Assembly (NCBI GenBank): GCA_020025515.1
Contig: JAHHRZ010000012.1
Coordinates: forward strand, 1-61,939
Source: Oscillospiraceae bacterium
GTDB taxonomy: Bacteria > Bacillota > Clostridia > Oscillospirales > Oscillospiraceae
Length of the DNA: 61,939 nucleotides
Reading direction: 5' to 3'
A program made the translations under genes and the position numbers. The number at the start of each line of letters is the position of its first letter. Within the stretch, counting starts at the first letter, position 1. Under the pieces are notes generated by a model. It was not told the DNA's origin and did not search any database. It worked only from the letters and a program-made list of their open reading frames with translations. Shown here piece by piece: positions 8,159 through 16,655 of this stretch.

Positions 8159-9407
8159 CCTGGTCCCAATAGGCCTTGGCCGCCTGCTCCAGCTTGTTGG
8201 AGCCATAGGTATAGTAGGTGGTGTTCCGCAGATCATCCGGAAGGTACTGCTGCCTGACCCAGTGGTTTGGATAGTCATGGGGATATAAATATCCCTGTTC
8301 CCGCTCCATGGTATAGCTATCCGCATGCATATTCTGCAAATGCCTGGGAAATGTACCTCCCTTTCCTTTTCGCAGGTCTGCCTGCGCCGCACCGATGGCC
8401 AAATAGGCCGAATTGGACTTAGGAGCCGTGGCCATCAAAACAGCCGCATCCGCCAGAGGGATCCGAGCCTCCGGCATTCCCAGCATATGGGCCATATCCA
8501 CACAGGATTTCACAATGGGCAGGATCTGAGGATACGCAAGCCCCACATCCTCTGCCGCAATGACCATAAGCCGGCGGCAGGCAGAAATCATGTCCCCCGC
8601 TTCCAGCAGCCGGGCCAGATAGTGGCAGGCAGCGTCCGGATCAGACCCCCGGATGGATTTTTGCAGGGCAGACAGAAGATCATAGTGATTGTCTCCGTCC
8701 CGGTCATAGCGCATGGAGGAGCTTTGGGTCACTGCCTTCACATCCGCAAGGGTGATACGCAGTTCCGCTTTTCCGGGGTCTGCCGCAGAAAACAGCACCT
8801 CCACCGCATTCAAAGCCTTCCTCAGATCGCCGCCGCAGGCACTGGCAGCGTATTCCAGCGCCCCGGGTTCTGCCGTGACCTCCAGAGCGTTTCGTTCTGC
8901 CAGGAACGAAACAGCCCGGTCCATGGCCTTGCTCACAGCCTGCGGGGTAAGCTGTTTGAATTCAAAAATAGTCGAACGGCTTAAAATCGCATTAAAAACG
9001 TAGAAATAGGGATTTTCCGTAGTGGAGGCAATCAGGGTTATTTTTCCGTTTTCAATGTGTTCCAGCAGAACCTGCTGTTGTTTTTTATTAAAGGACTGAA
9101 TCTCATCCAGATACAGAAGAATCCCATTTGGAGCTAAAAAGGTATCCAGCTGGGATGCAATCTCCTTGATATCGGCGGTTGAAGCAGTGGTTGCATTCAG
9201 GCGGCACAGCTTTCTGTGGGTCTTTTCCGCTATGATATTGGCCACCGTGGTTTTCCCCGTGCCGGAAGGCCCATAGAAAATGAGATTCGGGATATTTCCG
9301 GAGTCAATAAGCCGCCGGAGCACTGCCCCCTGCCCCAAAATATGCTCCTGTCCCACCACATCGTCCAGAGTCTTGGGGCGGATCAGGTCTGCCAAAGGCT
9401 GATACAT
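8139..9407 (-). CDS. rarA: Replication-associated recombination protein RarA (MgsA)
   Basis: RarA is a clamp-loader-like AAA+ ATPase that acts at stalled replication forks with SSB. The 422-residue sequence has Walker A GPSGTGKTT (46-54), Walker B ILLYLDEIQSF, sensor-1 STTENPYF, and the C-terminal tetramerisation region with PKSNSAYLAIG and HPYPNHW-like YPHDYPNHWVRQQYLP. The start follows GGGAGG. Length is normal for the family. It converges on the S1-domain gene with a 20-base overlap of coding sequence and no terminator between them. Confidence 0.95.
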   Translation of the reverse strand: MYQPLADLIRPKTLDDVVGQEHILGQGAVLRRLIDSGNIPNLIFYGPSGTGKTTVANIIAEKTHRKLCRLNATTASTADIKEIASQLDTFLAPNGILLYLDEIQSFNKKQQQVLLEHIENGKITLIASTTENPYFYVFNAILSRSTIFEFKQLTPQAVSKAMDRAVSFLAERNALEVTAEPGALEYAASACGGDLRKALNAVEVLFSAADPGKAELRITLADVKAVTQSSSMRYDRDGDNHYDLLSALQKSIRGSDPDAACHYLARLLEAGDMISACRRLMVIAAEDVGLAYPQILPIVKSCVDMAHMLGMPEARIPLADAAVLMATAPKSNSAYLAIGAAQADLRKGKGGTFPRHLQNMHADSYTMEREQGYLYPHDYPNHWVRQQYLPDDLRNTTYYTYGSNKLEQAAKAYWDQVKSQTP

Positions 9408-9487
9408 GGTTCTGCCTCCCTTCATTTTTTCTAAGTATAGCACAGGTTCTCAAAAAATGCACCCATTCTTTTCCCCACTCTTTCCTC

Positions 9488-9516
9488 TTTGCATGGAACA
9501 TTTTTTGTGATATAAT
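9488..9516 (+). promoter_or_regulatory. Promoter of nth
   Basis: TTTGCA (9488-9493) and TATAAT (9511-9516) are 17 bases apart, with the nth start 27 bases past the -10 box. Confidence 0.7.
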
Positions 9517-9543
9517 GTAGAAAATGTGATTCAGGAGGCTGTT

Positions 9544-10179
9544 ATGGAGCGTGAACAGAAGGTACAGGCCATTGTAGAGGCACTGAAGCAGGCCTACCCG
9601 GACCCCCAATGTGCCCTGCACTACAAAAAGGATTATGAGCTGATGATTGCCGTTCGGTTGTCTGCGCAGTGTACCGACAAGCGGGTCAATGAGATCACAC
9701 CGGCACTGTTTGCCGCCTATCCCACCCTGGAGGCAATGGCCCAGGCAGACATTGCCGATGTAGAGGAGCTGGTCCGCTCCTGCGGGTTTTACAAGCACAA
9801 GGCCAGAGACATTGTGCTGGCCTGTCAGATGCTGCTGACCCAGTACGGCGGAAAGGTGCCAGACACCATGGATGCCCTGCTGAAGCTGCCCGGTGTGGGG
9901 CGAAAAACCGCGAACCTCCTGCTGGGCGATCTGTACAAAACCCCCGGCGTAGTGGTCTGTGACACCCACTGTATCCGCATTTGCGGGCTGCTTGGATTGA
10001 GCCACGGAAAGGAGCCGGAAAAGGTGGAAAAGCAGCTGCGGGAAATTCTCCCCCCGGAGGAAAGCTCCGATTTCTGCCACCGCATTGTTCTGCATGGCAG
10101 AGCCGTCTGCATTGCCAGAAGGCCCCAGTGTCAGTCCTGCACACTGGCCCCCTACTGCGACTATGTAAATCGAGGGTAA
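9544..10179 (+). CDS. nth: Endonuclease III (DNA glycosylase/AP lyase)
   Basis: Nth removes oxidised pyrimidines and cleaves the abasic strand in base-excision repair. The 211-residue protein has the helix-hairpin-helix LPGVGRKTA with catalytic Lys121, the catalytic Asp140 (VVVCDTHC), and the [4Fe-4S] cluster ligands C189-x6-C196-x2-C199-x5-C205. The ATG at 9544 follows AGGAGG; an in-frame upstream ATT/ATG region has no such site. It has its own promoter and a strong terminator, so it is monocistronic. Confidence 0.96.
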   Translation: MEREQKVQAIVEALKQAYPDPQCALHYKKDYELMIAVRLSAQCTDKRVNEITPALFAAYPTLEAMAQADIADVEELVRSCGFYKHKARDIVLACQMLLTQYGGKVPDTMDALLKLPGVGRKTANLLLGDLYKTPGVVVCDTHCIRICGLLGLSHGKEPEKVEKQLREILPPEESSDFCHRIVLHGRAVCIARRPQCQSCTLAPYCDYVNRG

Positions 10180-10183
10180 TCGA

Positions 10184-10216
10184 TTGGGAAGCTGATTGGC
10201 AGCTTCCCAATTTTTT
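10184..10216 (+). terminator. Intrinsic terminator of nth
   Basis: An 11-bp perfect stem (TTGGGAAGCTG and complement) with a 5-base loop is followed by six T. Confidence 0.92.
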
Positions 10217-10254
10217 GTTATGCAGAAAATATTCAGGTATTTTTTCATAGCGCG

Positions 10255-10282
10255 TTGAGATTTTGCGAAAATGTGTTATAAT
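10255..10282 (+). promoter_or_regulatory. Promoter of uvrA (extended -10)
   Basis: TTGAGA (10255-10260) and TATAAT (10277-10282) are spaced 16 bases apart and the -10 carries a TGT extension (10274-10276). No LexA-type palindrome is evident between it and the gene. Confidence 0.8.
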
Positions 10283-10324
10283 ATTAGTAATTATTTTCAT
10301 TATACAAAAACACGAGGATATGTT

Positions 10325-13153
10325 ATGAATGACAAGCTGCACATACATGGTGCCAGAGAAAACAATCTAAAAAATATTGACCTCACCATTCCCCGGAACA
10401 AACTGGTGGTATTCACCGGTCTTTCCGGTTCCGGAAAGTCCTCCCTTGCCTTTGACACAATCTATGCTGAGGGCCAGCGGCGGTATGTAGAATCCCTGTC
10501 CTCCTATGCCCGGCAGTTTCTGGGCCAGATGGACAAGCCCGATGTGGACTCCATCGACGGTCTCTCCCCTGCCATTTCCATCGACCAGAAAACCACCTCC
10601 AAGAACCCCCGCTCCACCGTGGGAACCGTGACGGAGATCTATGATTATCTCCGTCTTCTTTGGGCTCGGGTGGGCGTCCCCCACTGTCCCAAATGCGGTC
10701 GGGAAATCAAGCGGCAGACGATTGATCAAATTGTAGATCAGGTCATGGCCCTGCCGGAAGGGACTCGATTCCTGATTCTGGCCCCGGTGGTTCGGGGCAA
10801 AAAGGGTGAGCATAAAAAGCTTTTGGAGGATTTCCGAAAAGCCGGCTTCGCCAGAGTGCGGGCCGACGGGATTCTCTATGACCTAAACGAGGAAATCCCC
10901 CTGGAGAAAAACAAAAAACACACCATTGACTTGGTGGTAGACCGGCTGGTTCTCCGCCCCGATCTGCGCCGCAGACTGGCAGACTCGCTGGAAACCGCCT
11001 GCTCCCACGCAGAGGGACTGGTGGTCATCCACCTGCCCAAAGAAGAACAGGATCTGGAATTTTCTCAGAATTATGCCTGCCCGGACTGCGGCATCAGCTT
11101 GGCAGAGCTGGAACCCCGGATGTTTTCTTACAACACTCCCTACGGCGCCTGCCCGGACTGTACCGGCCTTGGCTTCCGCCGAACGGTAGACCCGCGGCTG
11201 GTGGTGCAGGACCCTTCTAAATCTCTGAAAGAAGGAGCCATTCAGGTCTCCGGCTGGAGCAGCCCCCGCCCGGAATCTATTTTTGGAATGTATCTGGCAG
11301 CCCTGTCTGAAAAATATCACTTTTCTCTTACGGAACCCTTTGCGTCTCTGTCCAAAGAGGCCCAGCATGTGATTCTCTACGGAACCGGAAAGGAAAAGCT
11401 GCACATTTCTTATAATCGTGGTACCAGCACCGGAACCTTTGAACAGCCCTTTGAAGGCATTATCCCGAATCTGGAACGCCGTTATCACGAAACCACCTCG
11501 GAATCCATGCAAAAGGAACTGGAAGAATGTATGACGGATTCTCCCTGCCCACGGTGTCATGGAGACCGTCTTTCCGACATTGCGCGAGCCGTCACCGTAG
11601 GCGGTATGGGCCTTGCGGATTTTTGCCGACTGTCTGTGAGCAAGGCACTGGACTTTGTCCAGACGCTGAAATTAGAGGGAAATCAGTCGGTCATTGCCGC
11701 CCCCATACGAAAGGAAATTTCAGCACGACTTCGTTTTTTACAGGATGTAGGCCTGCAATATCTCACATTGAGCCGCTCTGCCGGAACCCTTTCCGGCGGC
11801 GAAAGCCAGCGGATTCGATTGGCAACCCAGATTGGTTCCTCTCTCATGGGTGTGCTCTATATTCTGGACGAGCCTTCCATCGGTCTGCATCAGCGGGACA
11901 ACGCCAAGCTTCTGGAAACACTCCAGCACCTGCGAGACATTGGAAATACCTTGATCGTTGTAGAGCACGACGAGGACACCATGCGAACGGCAGACTATAT
12001 TGTGGACATCGGCCCCGGTGCCGGGGTCCACGGTGGTGAGGTGGTGGCAGCCGGTACCCTGGAGGATATTCTGGCCTGCCCGGACTCTCTCACGGGCCAG
12101 TATCTGTCGGGCGTAAAAAAAATTCCCGTTCCCGCCACAAGACGGCCCGGAAACGGAAACTTTCTCCGGGTGAAGGGTGCTACAGAAAATAATTTGCGGC
12201 ATGTGGATGTTTCGATCCCTCTGGGAACCTTTACCTGTGTCACCGGTGTTTCCGGCTCCGGCAAATCCAGTCTGGTCAACGAGGTGCTTTATAAAGCCCT
12301 GGCCGGTACCTTAAACAAAGCCCGTACCCATCCCGGTGCCTGCGAAGCCATAGAGGGAATGGAATATCTGGACAAGGTCATTGCCATTGATCAGAGCCCC
12401 ATTGGCAGAACTCCTCGCTCCAACCCTGCCACCTATACCGGCCTGTTCAACGATATTCGGGATCTCTTTGCCGCCACCAGCGATGCAAAAATGCGCGGCT
12501 ACGGCCCCGGCCGGTTCTCCTTTAATGTAAAGGGCGGGCGGTGTGAGGCCTGCGGCGGTGACGGACTGATAAAAATTGAAATGCACTTTCTGCCCGATGT
12601 CTATGTCCCCTGTGAGATCTGCCACGGCCGCCGGTATAACCGGGAAACTCTGGAGGTCCTCTATAAAGGAAAAAGCATCTCCGATGTATTGGACATGACC
12701 GCAGAAGAGGCCGTTGTCTTCTTTGAGAACCTGCCAAAGATTCACCGCAAGGCAAAAACGCTGGTGGATGTCGGTCTGGGGTATCTAAAACTTGGTCAGT
12801 CCTCCACCACCCTGTCCGGCGGTGAGGCCCAGCGTGTGAAGCTGGCCACGGAGCTGGCAAAGCGTTCCACAGGCTCCACCATCTATATTCTGGACGAGCC
12901 TACCACCGGCCTTCACACCGCTGATGTGCACAAGCTCATTGATGTACTGCAGCTGTTGGTGGAAAGCGGAAATACCGTTCTGGTCATTGAGCACAATCTG
13001 GATGTCATCAAAACCGCAGACCATATCATTGACCTGGGCCCGGAGGGCGGCGACGGCGGCGGCACCATCATAGCCCAAGGCACTCCGGAGGAGGTGGCTG
13101 CTACCCCAGGCAGCTTCACCGGTCAGTATCTAAAGCCCATGCTTTCTCTATAA
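10325..13153 (+). CDS. uvrA: UvrABC system protein A
   Basis: UvrA is the damage-sensing ABC ATPase dimer of nucleotide excision repair. The 942-residue protein has two ABC modules: Walker A GLSGSGKSSLAF near residue 31 with signature LSGGESQRIRLA, and Walker A GVSGSGKSSLV near 640 with signature LSGGEAQRVKLA. Zinc modules are visible as CPKCG, CPDCG...CPDCTGLG and CEACGGDG...CEICHGRRY. The ATG follows GAGGAT; the frame remains open upstream without signals. It stands apart from uvrB and is transcribed alone, ending at a hairpin. Confidence 0.97.
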   Translation: MNDKLHIHGARENNLKNIDLTIPRNKLVVFTGLSGSGKSSLAFDTIYAEGQRRYVESLSSYARQFLGQMDKPDVDSIDGLSPAISIDQKTTSKNPRSTVGTVTEIYDYLRLLWARVGVPHCPKCGREIKRQTIDQIVDQVMALPEGTRFLILAPVVRGKKGEHKKLLEDFRKAGFARVRADGILYDLNEEIPLEKNKKHTIDLVVDRLVLRPDLRRRLADSLETACSHAEGLVVIHLPKEEQDLEFSQNYACPDCGISLAELEPRMFSYNTPYGACPDCTGLGFRRTVDPRLVVQDPSKSLKEGAIQVSGWSSPRPESIFGMYLAALSEKYHFSLTEPFASLSKEAQHVILYGTGKEKLHISYNRGTSTGTFEQPFEGIIPNLERRYHETTSESMQKELEECMTDSPCPRCHGDRLSDIARAVTVGGMGLADFCRLSVSKALDFVQTLKLEGNQSVIAAPIRKEISARLRFLQDVGLQYLTLSRSAGTLSGGESQRIRLATQIGSSLMGVLYILDEPSIGLHQRDNAKLLETLQHLRDIGNTLIVVEHDEDTMRTADYIVDIGPGAGVHGGEVVAAGTLEDILACPDSLTGQYLSGVKKIPVPATRRPGNGNFLRVKGATENNLRHVDVSIPLGTFTCVTGVSGSGKSSLVNEVLYKALAGTLNKARTHPGACEAIEGMEYLDKVIAIDQSPIGRTPRSNPATYTGLFNDIRDLFAATSDAKMRGYGPGRFSFNVKGGRCEACGGDGLIKIEMHFLPDVYVPCEICHGRRYNRETLEVLYKGKSISDVLDMTAEEAVVFFENLPKIHRKAKTLVDVGLGYLKLGQSSTTLSGGEAQRVKLATELAKRSTGSTIYILDEPTTGLHTADVHKLIDVLQLLVESGNTVLVIEHNLDVIKTADHIIDLGPEGGDGGGTIIAQGTPEEVAATPGSFTGQYLKPMLSL

Positions 13154-13163
13154 AAACACAAAT

Positions 13164-13193
13164 GCACTGTCTCGTTGCTCCACGAGACAGTGC
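13164..13193. terminator. Hairpin between convergent uvrA and the kinase-like gene
   Basis: A 12-bp perfect stem (GCACTGTCTCGT and complement) with a 6-base loop lies 10 bases past the uvrA stop and 11 bases from the stop of the opposing gene. The tails are only moderately T-rich, better on the minus strand. Confidence 0.75.
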
Positions 13194-13204
13194 TCTGTTG
13201 TGTC

Positions 13205-14290
13205 TTACCAATCTCTTCCAAAGGAATAAAAACTGATGGGAAGCTCCCCTGACAGCTCCAGCAGGCTGTGATCCCAGCCTCCTGCGTAGTCCATTTCCAT
13301 AACCGGAGAACGAAGGCCAGAATGTTCCAATTCTTTTCGCTCCATGGACAAAACCGCAACCGTTCCTTCCTGATCCGGTCGGATCAGAATGGTTCCTCCA
13401 TGCAGACTCGCAATCTGCCGCACCAGCAGAAGACCCAGTCCAAGGCCATACCGGTTATCTTCTATGGCAGGCTCACGAAGATATCGGGTAAAGAGGGTAT
13501 CACGGACCTCGTCTGCCAGACCTTCGCCGAAGTCATGAATATGCAGCATAACCTGCTTTCTGTCGGCAGTGAGCCAGCAGCGAATGGTACCGCCTTCAGG
13601 GGTAAATCGGAGGGCGTTGGCCAAAAGATTATATACAGCCCGCTCCATTTTTTGGCGGTCGATATAGCACACCACATCATGCGCCAGGGACTTGAATGTG
13701 ACCTTAATTTTCTTTCTCTCTATGAGCATAGTTGCTTTTTCAAAGATTTGTTCAAAAAAGCTTCCTACCTCTGTTTTTTCCCGATTTGCATTTTCTTTTG
13801 AGAGGTAGCCTGCGGCATCAGACATATTTCCAACCAATCGCAGGATCTGATAAGCAGCGCGGTTGATGCAGGCCACATCATTTTGCAGGAATGGGGCTTC
13901 GTCTAAATTCAGCTCAGGAAGCAAATGATCCATGGCACCCATAATGGTATTTAGGGGTTCCCGAAGCTTTTGCGCCGCCAGTGCCATCATCCGAAAGTTT
14001 TCCCGTTTGATCTCCTGGTCCAGCAGAAACAGATCTATGTTGTCTTTGAAACGACACATTGCCGCTTCCTGTGGGCAGCCTCCCACACTAATGGTCAGGC
14101 AAAGACTGCCTTCCTCCATTGTCTCGTACTCCTGCCCACCATTCAGCAGCAGGTGCTTCACTTGGCTTCCTACAGGCAAATTCGCTTTCAAACTCTCCCG
14201 ATTCACACCGATTACCACACCTTGCTCCACCGCAAAGGCAGGCATCGGCACAATGTTCAGCAATGTTTTCCATTCCTTTGTATTCGCCAT
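13205..14290 (-). CDS. Histidine-kinase-like ATPase lacking the phospho-acceptor histidine
   Basis: The 361-residue soluble protein has an N-terminal sensor-like region (about 1-90), a dimerisation helix pair, and a GHKL ATPase domain with N-box (NLLANALRFTPEGG), G1 (DFGEGL) and G2 (YGLGLGLLLVRQ). In the H-box, AAQKLREPLNTI aligns with the canonical SHELRTPL, so the acceptor histidine is Gln107. No transmembrane segment and no adjacent response regulator are seen. It may therefore be a pseudokinase, a phosphatase, or may pass phosphate differently. The ATG follows a G-rich site. It is divergent from radC. Confidence 0.8.
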   Translation of the reverse strand: MANTKEWKTLLNIVPMPAFAVEQGVVIGVNRESLKANLPVGSQVKHLLLNGGQEYETMEEGSLCLTISVGGCPQEAAMCRFKDNIDLFLLDQEIKRENFRMMALAAQKLREPLNTIMGAMDHLLPELNLDEAPFLQNDVACINRAAYQILRLVGNMSDAAGYLSKENANREKTEVGSFFEQIFEKATMLIERKKIKVTFKSLAHDVVCYIDRQKMERAVYNLLANALRFTPEGGTIRCWLTADRKQVMLHIHDFGEGLADEVRDTLFTRYLREPAIEDNRYGLGLGLLLVRQIASLHGGTILIRPDQEGTVAVLSMERKELEHSGLRSPVMEMDYAGGWDHSLLELSGELPISFYSFGRDW

Positions 14291-14383
14291 TGTGTCCCCC
14301 CCTTTCTTTCATAGGGTGTCCCAATTCTCTCTTTGAACTCTGAAAACTATTCCCTTTGCAGGGTGTATCTTCCAGTTTTTCTA

Positions 14384-14412
14384 ATTATATACATGGTTAG
14401 GCAAAAAAGCAA
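14384..14412 (-). promoter_or_regulatory. Promoter of the kinase-like gene
   Basis: TTGCTT (14407-14412) and TATAAT (14384-14389) are 17 bases apart on the minus strand, leaving a leader of about 88 bases. The divergent radC promoter must overlap this region but I cannot place it. Confidence 0.6.
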
Positions 14413-14434
14413 ATATTTTTCATGGAGGTATTCT

Positions 14435-15139
14435 ATGTCCATTCATGAAGGTCATCGTCAACGCCTGAAAGAGCGCTTTCTTGAAGAAGGGCTCGATTCT
14501 TTCACAGAAGCCCATGCCTTAGAACTGCTTCTGTTTTACGCCATTCCCCAAAAGGATACCGCCCCGCTGGCGCATGCGCTTCTGGATCACTTTGGGTCTA
14601 TCACCGGTGTTTTGGAGGCTCCTGTCTCCGCTTTGCAGCAGGTTCCCGGTATGGGGAAAAATGCCGCCACCCTGATACAGCTCACCACATCCATGAGCCG
14701 ATACTACATGATGCACCGTACATCCTCCCATACCATCTTACCCACAGTCAGCAGTTGTGGTGCTTATCTCCTCCCCCGATTTTTGGGTCGGCGGGAGGAA
14801 GTGGTCTACGCCCTCAGTTTAGATGCCCGATGCAAAGTTCTGGCTTGCAGGCTGTTGGGCAAAGGCAGCATCAACGCTACCGGGGTTCCGCTGCGCACCA
14901 TTGTAGAGTATGCCCTGTCCTCCGGCGCGACCTCTTTGGTGCTGGCCCACAATCATCCCAGCGGCATTGCACTGCCCTCTCAGGAGGACATTGACACCAC
15001 CCGTCGTCTGGCTGCGGCCTTGGATGCAGTGGGCGTTCTTTTGGCAGATCATATTGTTGTTGCCGACGATGATTTTGTTTCCATGGCCACCTCAGGACTG
15101 TATCAGAGGGCCGAGGCAGCCGCCATTCCCCACAAATAA
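14435..15139 (+). CDS. radC: RadC family JAB-domain protein
   Basis: The 234-residue protein has an N-terminal helix-hairpin-helix (VPGMGKNAA, about 70-78) and a C-terminal JAB/MPN+ metalloprotease-like domain with the complete motif H172-x-H174-x7-S182-x2-D185 (AHNHPSGIALPSQED). The family was named for a DNA-repair mutation later traced elsewhere, so its real function is unsettled. The ATG follows GGAGG; an upstream ATG at 14333 in the same frame has none. It is divergent from the kinase-like gene. Confidence 0.9.
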   Translation: MSIHEGHRQRLKERFLEEGLDSFTEAHALELLLFYAIPQKDTAPLAHALLDHFGSITGVLEAPVSALQQVPGMGKNAATLIQLTTSMSRYYMMHRTSSHTILPTVSSCGAYLLPRFLGRREEVVYALSLDARCKVLACRLLGKGSINATGVPLRTIVEYALSSGATSLVLAHNHPSGIALPSQEDIDTTRRLAAALDAVGVLLADHIVVADDDFVSMATSGLYQRAEAAAIPHK

Positions 15140-15164
15140 TCCACCTGTTCCCCGGTTTTTCCAA

Positions 15165-15611
15165 TTATTGAGGGTGCTTTTTGATGTATTCCTCTACCCA
15201 GGCGGCAGCTTCGGCCACAAAGCCTGCACAAGGGCGCTGGGCATAGTATTGCTGGGTTCTGGGGCTTGGGGTTGGGGAATGATCCACGCTTCCCAGCAGC
15301 TCCCGGCACACAATGGTGCCGTTTGCCTTGCGGAAGGCCTCCGCCATCTCCTGAATTCTTGCGTAATGTTCTTTCTTTACTTTGTCGTCCCCCGGGGCAT
15401 CATAGCCATACAGCCAGCCCAGTACCATGCACGCACCGGATACTGCACCGCAGACCTCCCGCAGCCGTCCGATGCCTCCTCCAAAGGAAGACGACAGCCG
15501 CATGGCATCCTTTTCTGAAATCCCGGTCAGATCGCAGTAGGCTACAAATACCGCCTGGGCGCAGTTACAGCCGCTATTAAATAATTGAACCGCTTTTTCT
15601 ACATAATCCAC
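15165..15611 (-). CDS. C_GCAxxG_C_C family redox-type protein
   Basis: The 148-residue protein shows the family signature: GCNCAQAV near residue 14, then FGGGIGRLREVCGAVSGA and a later CRELLG. The conserved cysteines suggest a metal or redox site; many family members sit near oxidoreductases or are annotated as putative redox-active proteins. Translation probably begins at GTG (15609-15611) preceded by GGGGGAG five bases upstream; the nearby ATG codons on this strand are out of frame. It converges with radC, from which it is separated by only 25 bases. Confidence 0.85.
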   Translation of the reverse strand: MDYVEKAVQLFNSGCNCAQAVFVAYCDLTGISEKDAMRLSSSFGGGIGRLREVCGAVSGACMVLGWLYGYDAPGDDKVKKEHYARIQEMAEAFRKANGTIVCRELLGSVDHSPTPSPRTQQYYAQRPCAGFVAEAAAWVEEYIKKHPQ

Positions 15612-15671
15612 ATAATCTCCCCCTTTTTTCTCAGTTTACCATACTTTACCCAATTTCGCAAGGATGTCCGG

Positions 15672-15699
15672 TTGACATCTCCCAAAAAGCCAATATACT
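15672..15699 (+). promoter_or_regulatory. Promoter of the DegV-family gene
   Basis: A consensus TTGACA (15672-15677) and TATACT (15694-15699) are 16 bases apart. Confidence 0.85.
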
Positions 15700-15752
15700 A
15701 AATGACAATGGGGTATTATTGTGTAAACATGCACATACAAAGGAGTGTAAGT

Positions 15753-16601
15753 ATGCGAGTTAAAATTATTTCTGATAGTACCTGTGACCTGTCTCCCGCT
15801 CTGCTTCAGGAGCATGATATTACATTGGCTCATTTGACCGTTGTAAAGGACAATCAAAACTATCTGGATGGAGTTACCATTACACCTGGTGACATTTTCG
15901 CCCATGTGGCTGCCGGTGGGGCACTGTGTACCACCTCAGCCGTAAGCATCGGAGAATATCAGGAGCTTTTCGCTGAGTTCTCCCCAAACTATGACGCCGT
16001 CATCCATGTAACCATTGGCTCCGGCTTTTCCAGCTGTTATCAGAATGCCTGCCTTGCAGCGGCAGGATTTCCCAACGTCCGGGTCATCGATTCTCATAAC
16101 CTCTCCACCGGGCAGGGACATATTGTATTAGAGGCCTGTCGTTTGGTTAAAACCGGCAAGGATCTGGAGCAGATTTGCAGTGAGCTGGAAGAAATTACAG
16201 GCCGTGTGGAAACCAGTTTCGTTTTAAGCCGTCTGGAGTACATGGTCAAAGGCGGACGCTGCTCCTCTGCTACCGCTTTGGGAGCCAATCTTTTGGGCCT
16301 GAAGCCCTGCATCGAGGTAAAAGACGGCAAAATGCTGGTAGTCAAAAAATACCGGGGCAATTATTCCAAATGCCTGCAAAAGTATGTTCAGGACCGGCTT
16401 GGGAACCGGAAGGAAATCGAAAAAGACCATCTGTTTATTACTTATACCCCGGTTTCCAATGAAGATCTGTCCGTTGTCCGGAATGCAGTCGCCCAGTGCA
16501 ACAATGGATTTTCTCACATCTATGAAACCACCGCAGGCTGCACTGTCTCCTGCCACTGCGGCCCCGGCACACTGGGGCTCTTATTCATCCGCAGCAAATA
16601 G
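15753..16601 (+). CDS. DegV/FakB family fatty-acid-binding protein
   Basis: The 282-residue protein opens with VKIISDSTCDLSP, the DegV family hallmark, and has TSAVSIGEY and SGFSSCYQNA segments lining the lipid pocket plus RLEYMVKGGR. Family members bind a fatty acid and present it to FakA, whose gene lies at 540-2171, so this is a candidate FakB. The ATG follows AAAGGAG. It is transcribed from a consensus promoter and followed by a terminator. Substrate preference (saturated or unsaturated) cannot be read from sequence. Confidence 0.9.
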   Translation: MRVKIISDSTCDLSPALLQEHDITLAHLTVVKDNQNYLDGVTITPGDIFAHVAAGGALCTTSAVSIGEYQELFAEFSPNYDAVIHVTIGSGFSSCYQNACLAAAGFPNVRVIDSHNLSTGQGHIVLEACRLVKTGKDLEQICSELEEITGRVETSFVLSRLEYMVKGGRCSSATALGANLLGLKPCIEVKDGKMLVVKKYRGNYSKCLQKYVQDRLGNRKEIEKDHLFITYTPVSNEDLSVVRNAVAQCNNGFSHIYETTAGCTVSCHCGPGTLGLLFIRSK

Positions 16602-16606
16602 TATTC

Positions 16607-16638
16607 AATTCCTGGGAGCCTTCGCCCCAGGAATTTTT
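16607..16638 (+). terminator. Intrinsic terminator of the DegV-family gene
   Basis: AATTCCTGGG and its complement form a stem followed by a run of T that overlaps the stem end. The amidohydrolase gene begins 18 bases later, so it depends on read-through or an unseen promoter. Confidence 0.8.
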
Positions 16639-16655
16639 CAAGAGAGGGTGTCGCA

